Positions 57,390 through 64,000 of a stretch of DNA of 64,000 nucleotides are shown here, piece after piece. A program made the translations under genes and the position numbers. The notes under the pieces are model-generated. The model worked only from the letters and a program-made list of their open reading frames with translations, was not told the origin of the DNA and searched no databases. Each line of letters opens with the position of its first letter. Within the stretch, counting starts at the first letter, position 1. The DNA comes from Dryococelus australis. Its lineage: Eukaryota; Arthropoda; Insecta; Phasmatodea; Phasmatidae. Location of the stretch: assembly GCA_029891345.1 (NCBI GenBank), contig CM057000.1:134753663-134817662 (forward strand). Reading direction: 5' to 3'.

Positions 57390-57695
57390 TGTTTTCGTAA
57401 CACGTAATGTATGTACCGTTATGTTTATTCCTGGCAAAAAATGAAAGCCTACAGATTAAACTACGTGCGTATGTTTGTACTCTTCTGTTGCCGTTTAAGG
57501 AAACTGCATCACGAATTTTTTTCTCCAAGAGTGTACTAAATATGACAAAAGTAATATGATAGGGACAAAGATAATAGTCTTTTTTTTATCTTCTCTGACA
57601 AAGAGTCGTATTTGCAGAACATTTATTTATTGAGATACGCGTATTCGCGCAAACAACTATTTCGCAAAAAACGTGCAGATCCATAGAACTCTTAA
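57390..57695 (+). mobile_element. piggyBac-type MITE E, copy 2 (left end unclear)
   Basis: 'ACAGATTAAACTACGTGCG', 'AAGGAAACTGCATCACG', 'GTCGTATTTGCAGAACATT' and 'CGTATTCGCGCAAACAAC' match 48085-48270. It ends 'CAGATCCATAGAACTC' before TTAA (57692-57695), the same right border as copy 1. The left part, including the GC-rich module, is absent. Confidence 0.65.
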
Positions 57696-57754
57696 TAGCC
57701 AGAAACAAGACAACTTCCACAGCAGAGAAGCGGCGGAATAAAGATCTAGGGACG

Positions 57755-58010
57755 GGGTTTTTGTAGCGGTCAGACAGATCGCCTTGTACCTATGCGAACC
57801 GGGTTCGATTCCCTACTGGTTCGCTCCCGGATTTTCGCATGTGGGAGTGGTGGCGGTCTGTGCCGCTGGTCGGCGTGTTTTCTCGGGGATCTCCAGTTTC
57901 CCCGCACCCTTGCATTCGGACGGTGCTCCACGTAAACCTCGCTTCACCCTCATCGGCTCTCAAGGCCTCTGTGTTATCAACCGGCGAAACCTCTGCTTTC
58001 TACAAAAGAT
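57755..58010 (+). mobile_element. tRNA-derived SINE, plus strand of an inverted pair
   Basis: Worn head, intact B box GGTTCGATTCCC, 'GGATTTTCGCATGTGGGAG', 'GTCGGCGTGTTTTCTCGGGG' and the tail 'CATCGGCTCTCAAGGCCTC'. Confidence 0.8.
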
Positions 58011-58024
58011 GACGGTTAAAACGG

Positions 58025-58250
58025 ATTGGAGTGGAAAGATTTGTGCGGCTTTCAACATCGAGATCTTGAGAGCCGATGAGGGTGAAGTGAGGTGAGTACG
58101 GAGCAGCACCGGAATGCAAGGGCAGGGGAAACCCCGCCGACCAGCGGCATCGTCCGTCACGATTCCACGTGCGAAAATCCGGGAGAAACAAGAAGGTAAT
58201 CGAACCCAGTTCACCTAGGTGGGAGGAAAAAGAAGTGCCTGTCTCTAACA
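58025..58250 (-). mobile_element. tRNA-derived SINE, minus strand of an inverted pair
   Basis: On the plus strand it starts with the tail 'GATCTTGAGAGCCGATGAGG' and proceeds through 'ACCGGAATGCAAGGGCAGGG', 'GTGCGAAAATCCGGGAG', 'ATCGAACCCAGTTCACC' to a truncated head. It faces the preceding SINE tail to tail with about 15 bp between them. Confidence 0.85.
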
Positions 58251-58883
58251 ACTAACGGCCATCGACAACGTCCACGGCATTTCTCACGCGATCAAGGCGC
58301 CATACTTGTACCGTACTGGTCAGAACAGGCAAGCAGTGTCGCCAACTCAATGGATTTTCCACCAGATTTGATGGGTTTTAATTCACACCTAATGGACATG
58401 TTATCTAATTGTCAGTGGATAATCTATTGGATATTAATACATTTTCTTTGAATGTTATTCATAGTTTTGTAGAAGGTGTATTGTACATATGTAACTATCA
58501 GGAGTGTTCAAGTACTAAATTAGAATATGAATATGGAGAACAAGTAAATAATTGTCGTATTTTTGTAATTGATCTTGAAGAATTGGTGGCAGCGCATAAT
58601 TATTCTTATTGCTAACATCGATGTTGTCAATAATATTTCTTGATAGCTTTGTCACAGCTACTTTTACATAACAGCGCAGCCATATAAATGTAATTGTGCT
58701 GCAGAAAAATAAGTTTATAAAGTATGCTAAAGTGTTAGTTAATTGAAGTCATTTCAATAATGATTACGTAAATTATATTAATCTAGTAAATTTTGGTGGT
58801 TTTACACATGTGGCCTAGTGGAATCATCTGTGGAAGTGTTGGCAACACTACAGGTGAGCCAGTAACCTGGGGCGCGATTCTTA
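58251..58883. other. AT-rich spacer
   Basis: A 68-codon frame (58409-58615) has an ordinary amino-acid mix but no recognised family; nothing else is seen. Confidence 0.25.
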
Positions 58884-59126
58884 TTATGGGCTGCTCACGG
58901 TAAAGTGAGCACTTATTTAGACCTCGCTTAATTTTTCCTTTCAATTAATTTCTACCTTTCCGCCACTTGTAAATGTAAAAATCGCAATATGACTAATAAA
59001 CACAGTGTATAAATTTCATCATTCTCAAAAGTTAACGTCTGAGACTGCAATAAAATATATTTATTAGGGATTAATGCCTCTCCTGAGGGCTTTAAAAATT
59101 GCTCACTTTACTATGAACAGGCTATA
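58884..59126 (+). mobile_element. MITE-A short form
   Basis: 'TTATGGGCTGCTCACGG' start and 'TGCTCACTTTACTATGAACAGG' end; interior nearly the same as the copy at 33596-33833 ('GAGACTGCAATAAAATATA'). Confidence 0.85.
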
Positions 59127-59239
59127 ACACTGATGAGTCCAGTTAAGTAGCGTCGCTAGACGGCCGAGTCAAGGGCTCTGGTACACAGCTGACCCCGACA
59201 CTTCGTTGATACTGCTGACGCTCACTGGTTTTCTTTTAA

Positions 59240-59668
59240 GGTGGCCGCCTGATTGAAGGAATTTTGCACGTCTCAGGCACAGAAGCGTGGGAGCGCTAGG
59301 GGCGACCGAAACGTGCGCATCAACTCTCTCATCGCCTCTTCGCGCAGAGCACTGAACTGGCGTGCAGTCTTGCCGTCACTATCTCGCCTCTATGAAACTT
59401 TCAGCAGAGACCCTGCCATTTTATGACTTAATAATAATAATAAACGTTTGATGCACGTCCCTATGCCTTTTTTTTCAATGTCTTGTACCGGAATGTTAAT
59501 AACTAAAAATGACAGTGAAAACACCCGTTCCAGCAATATTCACTAATATAAAAACATGCTTTAGAAATAAATGGAGGAGCTGAAAAACGTATACAGAAGG
59601 GTAACATTTCTTGAATACTATTCGTAAGCAGGCCTCACTCAAACACGTTGGACGGTTTTTTAAACAAA
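59240..59668 (+). mobile_element. piggyBac-type MITE D, copy 2
   Basis: TTAA (59236-59239) is followed by GGTGGCCGCCTGATTGAAGG. Collinear with 27037-27475 through 'GCACTGAACTGGCGTGC', 'AATGTCTTGTACCGG' and 'CTATTCGTAAGCAGGC'. The right GGCGGCC end and TTAA are missing. Confidence 0.7.
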
Positions 59669-59973
59669 CCTTGTCTGTTCCGAATATCACATTTTTAGCA
59701 TTCTATCCAGCAAGGTACTCTAAAGACTTATAATTTGATACTGCATTTCAAGTTGTGACGTAAAAAGTTTCACCAGAGAACTCAGAAAATGAGACTAGCA
59801 TTAGAGTAAATGGGGTCATTGCGAGTTGCATACTTGCTCCTGCAGGGTTAAAGATGACTCCCTTGAGTTTTCAGAATCTCCTGGTGATTCAGGGGGGGGG
59901 GGGGAGGTCCAAGATCACACTGGTTAAGTGAACGCAAATTAAAATTCAAAGAAGACGATGTCCCGCCCCTCTC
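59669..59973. other. Spacer with a G run
   Basis: No feature other than 13 G at 59892-59904. Confidence 0.3.
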
Positions 59974-60398
59974 AATAGGCTGTCCACGGTAGAATGAGCA
60001 CTTTGTGAGCCCTGCTTAAGATCTACTTGTACACAAGCTGTATGTTCTTCCACCTTACGTAAAATTAACATTGCCACGGGCCTCATCACTTGATTCATGC
60101 GTCGGTAAAGAGAAACTGTGAAATGATTAGAAAAGTAAATATTGTACAAATATGCTCATTTTTACACTTCAATGTATATATAAAAAAAAAAACAGAAAGC
60201 GAGAGAAATAATTTAATTTCATAGTTACCTAACACTTTTTGTTTGACGTTTCTATAAGTAACTACTTTCCCATCCATCGTTACCAACTTTACAGCACATG
60301 TGTCACTCATTACACCCGTTAAACTGTATGTAGGTAGGGACAGTGATTTCTTTCTATGGTTAATTTCAAAAGTGCTCAACTTTATTGTGACTAGTATT
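59974..60398 (+). mobile_element. MITE-A long form
   Basis: AATAGGCTGTCCACGGTAG start, 'AGCCCTGCTTAAGATCTAC', 'CATGCGTCGGTAAAGAG', 'TTGTTTGACGTTTC', end 'TTTCAAAAGTGCTCAACTTT'. Confidence 0.85.
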
Positions 60399-60428
60399 TC
60401 TCTATTCACTAATGAAGAGCATCATTCC

Positions 60429-60646
60429 TATGGGCTTTTCACGATAAAGAGAACACTTTCGAATATCCAGTTACTTGTTCCTTTATAGCCATTATTTATC
60501 CTTTAATCACCTGTTAAAATAAATATTGCCATGTATTTAATAAACAAAAAGTGCATATTCCACGACAATCGGAAGTTAATATTTACTGACTGTTATTCCA
60601 AATGAGAAGGCTTTCAAAAATACTCAATTTACCGTGAATAGCCTAA
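60429..60646 (+). mobile_element. MITE-A short form
   Basis: 'TATGGGCTTTTCACGATAAAG' start, 'AAATATTGCCATGTATTTAATAAAC', end 'ACTCAATTTACCGTGAATAGCC'. Only about 30 bp after the preceding long form. Confidence 0.8.
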
Positions 60647-60759
60647 ACATACCTGCCTCCTGTAAAATTTTCAATTAATGCACGTAACAATGTTGAATTC
60701 TATCCTGTCGAAAGAATTTCTATAGTGTCTATGCCGGTTTTTCCCTTTCTCTGCTTAGT

Positions 60760-60869
60760 TATAGGCCGTTCACGGTAAAGTGAGCAATTTTTGAAGCTGT
60801 TTCATCAGACATAATAATCAATAAATACATTTAATTGTGGCCTCAGACTTTTGGTTTTGGGATGTATAT
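60760..60869 (-). mobile_element. MITE-A short form, truncated
   Basis: TATAGGCCGTTCACGGTAAAG with 'TAATAATCAATAAATACA' and 'GTGGCCTCAGACTTTTG' matches the first half of the copy at 61840-62082 and then breaks into dispersed repeat B. Confidence 0.65.
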
Positions 60870-61140
60870 TTTACGTTCTCGACACCCCTTCACACCATCC
60901 GATCATATGGTGTTTTATATGTATCACTGGGATTCTTTTAAGATGCTCTTTCCAACCGTATACGACTTCTGTATTTCGACGTGGCTTTTTGACGAGTACA
61001 GGCCGAAATTGTGTTAAGTTTTCTTAATTTTTTACATTAAACGCATACTATTTCACCATAACCACTCCACACAAATGTTTTTATACTCGCAATCGATTCA
61101 TCTCGACGAGAGATATCGATTGAAACATAACCGAACCACG
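60870..61140 (-). repeat. Dispersed repeat B, partial copy 3
   Basis: The reverse complement of about 32500-32740 is recognisable: 'CCGATCATATGG', 'GATGCTCTTTCCAACCGTATACGA', 'TTTTTGACGAGTA', 'TTACATTAAACGCATAC', 'CACACAAATGTTTTTATAC'. Only part of the unit is present. Confidence 0.7.
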
Positions 61141-61767
61141 ACTTACGTTCGCTTGCGATGGGACTAGATATAAAACAACCACTTGTTACCGAAACGGACT
61201 GAACCACCGTTCTTTGTTCCTTACAGTTTTTGCTTCACATTTCTGATCCATATGTGTTGCGATCGTTATTAAGTTTTTTTTTCTTTAGTACTGGTTTTAC
61301 ATATATGGATTTATTCCGTGTTCTGCGTCAACTCCAGGATAATGAAATTTTACCATCGTATCTAATTTGCTCTTGCTCTTCTTAATTATTGGTTTATGGT
61401 ATATTTCGGTTAAAATTTTTGGTTTATTTTTTAAATCCAGTTCAATTATATTCTGATATATTCTTTTGACATTTACCCGTGAAGTAATGAAACTGTTTAG
61501 TTTCTGTAGGGATCTCCGTACTTTAATTTTTTGGTGAACATATGAAATTGATACATTTGAATTAAATTATTAACAATTGAAAAACAGGGCGACGTTATTT
61601 ACCTTATGGTGTTTTGAGTTTGCATGTTCGGTAAAGCGTTACATTTAGGTAGCGAATAGGCCAAAAAGATGTACTGCTCGATGAACACAAGTGAAGCCTC
61701 GGAAATTAAGAGACATAAGCTCTTCTCCCCTTCCCCAGTTCATCATTATTACTTAAAGGAAGCCGAC
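61141..61767. other. AT-rich spacer
   Basis: Nothing recognisable is seen on either strand. Confidence 0.3.
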
Positions 61768-61838
61768 CTCCTGTGGCGCAGTCGGTCGGTGCGCCGTTAG
61801 TCTGGTTCTGGGTTCGAATTCTGGGTAAGGCATGGGTG
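61768..61838 (+). mobile_element. tRNA-like SINE head, truncated by a MITE
   Basis: 'CTCCTGTGGCGCAGTCGG' with A-box spacing and 'GGTTCTGGGTTCGAATTCTGGG' with a B box. It differs from the main SINE head and breaks off where the MITE-A copy begins. A folded functional tRNA is not supported, as the acceptor stem does not pair. Confidence 0.55.
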
Positions 61839-61839
61839 T

Positions 61840-62082
61840 TATAGGCTGTTCACGATAAAGTGAGAACTTTTTAAGTCCCTCCCAAGAGGCACTAACTGCC
61901 AATAAATATATCTTATTGCCGCCTCGGGCGTTGAATTTTGATAGTGGTCAAATGTATACACTGTGCATATTGGTTACATTGTCAATGTTTATATTAAAAA
62001 GCAGCAGGAAAATAGAAATTGGATGAAAGGAAAAATTTATAAAGGCGTTAAAAAGTGCTCACTTTACCGTGAACAGCCTATA
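61840..62082 (-). mobile_element. MITE-A short form
   Basis: TATAGGCTGTTCACGATAAAG and 'AAGTGCTCACTTTACCGTGAACAGCCTA' ends, near-perfect inverted repeats; interior in reverse order ('GGATGAAAGGAAAAATTTAT'). Confidence 0.9.
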
Positions 62083-62270
62083 GTTTAAGTTATGTCATAA
62101 GTTAGTTTGTAAGCCGTTTCCTGCTAATACTTCAAGAATACCACCAGGAGGATGTTAACAAGCCCTTTCCAATCCAATCCTATATTATAGGCCAGGCAGC
62201 TTCAAAGTTCGTGCACACAGTTCGAGCGAGACATGTACAAGCGAATCACATGCAGAAGAATGAACACTTA

Positions 62271-63085
62271 TAAATGCTGTTCACGGTAAAATCAACGAAA
62301 GCCCTGTCTACCTGCATGCGCATTGTGTATACTTCCGCCATATGCAAAATTAGCACTTTCAAGGACTTGGTCACTTTATTCACACGTAGATCAAGTAAAA
62401 CAGTTCCATTATCGTGAATGTAAATATTTGATAAATTTGAAAATTCTTCCAAATATATGGAATAAAACAAGTGAAAATAAAAAAAAAACCACTCCAGTAT
62501 TCACAAATGTTTACCCAAAGGCTGTTCACTATAAAGTGGGCACTTTTGAAATCAACCTTAGAAAAGAGTGACTGCCCCTGCCCCCATATACTTTAACGGG
62601 CGCACTGAGTGCCATGCACCCAGTAAAGTTGGCAACAAGGGAGGGAAAGTAGTTCCATATCATAACGTCGAATTAAAAGTGTTAGGTAACCATTTGTGAT
62701 AATTAAAATTATTTATTCACTTTCTGTTTTTAAATGCATCGAAGTGAAAAAATTAGCCAATTTGTAAAATGCTTTTATAATAATTTCACAGTTTCACTTG
62801 ATCGACCCATGAATTAAGTGATGGCATGTTAATTTTTACATAAGGCGGAATAATACACAACGTGCATACAAGAAGATCTTAAGCAGGGCTTTCAAAAGTG
62901 CTCAATTTACGGTCAACAGCCTATAACGAATTTAATTCAACATAGAACTAAATTTCCTTCGGCATTACCAACATTACTAGTCACATAATAGTCAGTGTGC
63001 CCGGTAAAATATATACCGAGGTGGGACCAGTGACTTTTTCAAATGTTGATTTCAAAAGTGCTCATTTCATTGTGAACAGCTATTA
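62271..63085 (+). mobile_element. MITE-A long form, interrupted by another MITE-A
   Basis: 'TAAATGCTGTTCACGGTAAAAT' to 'TCACAAATGTTTACCC' is followed by an inserted element. The host copy resumes at about 62930 with 'CTTCGGCATTACCAACATTAC' and 'GACTTTTTCAAATGTTGATT', ending 'GTGCTCATTTCATTGTGAACAG'. Confidence 0.8.
62517..62925 (-). mobile_element. MITE-A long form nested in MITE-A
   Basis: 'AAAGGCTGTTCACTATAAAGTG' start, 'CTTTAACGGGCGCACTGAGTG', 'TAACGTCGAATTAAAAGTG', 'AAGATCTTAAGCAGGGC', and 'GCTCAATTTACGGTCAACAGCC' end; complete and in the opposite orientation to its host copy. Confidence 0.85.
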
Positions 63086-63560
63086 ACTACTTGTTGTCAT
63101 TGATAATTGTTAACGCTACGCAGGGCAACAGACGTGCCCCAGTGGAATGGGAGAAATTGTGTAAGAAATGGTGTAAGGTACTTTAATATATGTTGTTGCA
63201 ATTCCTATTTGTTCGTATGTCGTTGAAATAGGTGCATGTTTGTGAAACAAGACCACCCTGTTCAACTTTCCAAACCTCCCACCATATCTTCGGCCTGGCA
63301 AATCGAGGCGTGTCACACCAAAGTCGACTGCGGCGCTAAATCGGTTGGTTTATACCAGTGTTGTCAACCTTATGGACTTATCCCCACCAGTGTATGTATT
63401 TTGAGTGTAAACTGGGGATTCGTGGCGTATTAATTTAAAAAAAAATTAATATTTTAGGGTTTTGTAATTACTGTTATTTCAAGGGAATATATTATCAAAA
63501 GAAGTTTAATAACCATCGCCTGCCACACAACTTTAACATTCTGAAAACATAAATGAAATT
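63086..63560. other. Spacer without recognised gene
   Basis: Short frames only; nothing recognised. Confidence 0.3.
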
Positions 63561-63745
63561 GGGGCCACTTTGGTGGTCTGGCAGCGACCCACCCTTCCGG
63601 AGGGGTCGCTGCCAGATTTCCGCACGTGGGAATCATGCCGGACGATGCCGCTGGTTGGCGGGTTTTCACGCCCTTGCATACTCTCCTCACTGCACCCTCA
63701 TCGGCTCTCAAGACCCTGATATTAAGAGCCGCATAATATCTCTCC
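63561..63745 (+). mobile_element. tRNA-derived SINE with palindromic replacement of the head
   Basis: Starts GGGGCCACTTTGG, then a 40-bp hairpin takes the place of the rest of the tRNA-like head. The normal body follows: 'GCACGTGGGAATCATGCCGG', 'GTTGGCGGGTTTTC', tail 'CATCGGCTCTCAAGACCC'. Confidence 0.75.
63577..63616. repeat. Perfect 14-bp inverted repeat, 12-base loop
   Basis: TCTGGCAGCGACCC (63577-63590) pairs exactly with GGGTCGCTGCCAGA (63603-63616). The loop contains TCCGGA. Confidence 0.95.
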
Positions 63746-63880
63746 ACTTCATAAATGAAAGTGACATATTTGTCTTAACTACGGAAATTATCAGTATCCT
63801 CGTGTCAGAAACGTACATATGTACAGAGCAACAAAAATCAAATAATATTGGACCAAAACTTGGCCACTTACAATGCGGGG

Positions 63881-64000
63881 GCCGCGGTGGCTGAGAGATT
63901 AGCACGCTCGCCTCCCACCTTGGCGAACCGGGTTCAATCCCCGGCCGTGCAACGGGATTGTCGCAAGTGGGAATCGTGCCGAACGATGCCGTTGGTCGGC
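63881..64000 (+). mobile_element. tRNA-derived SINE, cut by window end
   Basis: Head GGGGCCGCGGTGGCTGAGAG, 'CTCGCCTCCCACCTTGGCG', B box GTTCAATCCCCGG, 'CGCAAGTGGGAATCGTGCCG', continuing past the last base of the window. Confidence 0.9.

Noticed and set aside
1..64000. CRISPR arrays, bacterial operons, ribosome-binding sites
   Set aside because: The spaced direct repeats here are minisatellite and transposon copies; composition, SINEs and MITEs show a eukaryotic genome.

Overview
This looks like a non-coding, repeat-dominated stretch of an animal nuclear genome, most likely an insect. The DNA is AT-rich with sharp GC-rich patches. No intact host gene with recognisable exons, no rRNA and no genuine tRNA gene can be supported. 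The tRNA-derived SINE with head 'GGGGCCGCGGTGGC..' and tail 'TCGGCTCTCAAGACCTCG' recalls repeats I associate with polyneopteran insects such as stick insects. That taxonomic guess is from memory and is weak.

Layout. 1-8.5 kb: two ~0.85-kb direct repeats 6.17 kb apart (LTR-like, each with a TATA box), then a decayed tandem array of ~290-bp modules split by a hAT-type MITE. 8.6-15.5 kb: SINE, a 1.1-kb minisatellite of 16-bp units with a 205-bp higher-order period, and a nested pair of MITEs. 16.8-33 kb: two copies of an unclassified ~650-bp dispersed repeat, many copies of the main MITE family (called MITE-A here), a 434-bp fold-back element and a TTAA-flanked piggyBac-type MITE. 33.5-39 kb: more MITE-A and three hAT-type MITEs, one inside another with both 8-bp target duplications readable. 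42.4-44.4 kb: a broken gene whose protein resembles the catalytic core of RAG1/Transib transposases; this is the most informative coding relic here. 45-52 kb: MITE-A interrupted by a hAT MITE, SINEs in inverted pairs, a TTAA MITE inserted beside a mariner-like DNA-binding relic, a two-ORF remnant with overlapping ATGA start/stop, and an internally deleted mariner-superfamily element with ~190-bp terminal inverted repeats. 53.7 kb: a probable Harbinger/HARBI1-type relic. 57-64 kb: inverted SINE pair, second copies of earlier repeats, and a dense MITE-A cluster with another self-insertion.

Functionally the window is a layered transposon graveyard. The autonomous proteins visible (RAG1-like, mariner-like, Harbinger-like) are all broken. 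Most sequence belongs to non-autonomous elements that would have needed transposases supplied from elsewhere. Insertion order can be read in several places from nesting and target-site duplications. Most short reading frames are repeat-derived or chance and are not annotated as genes.
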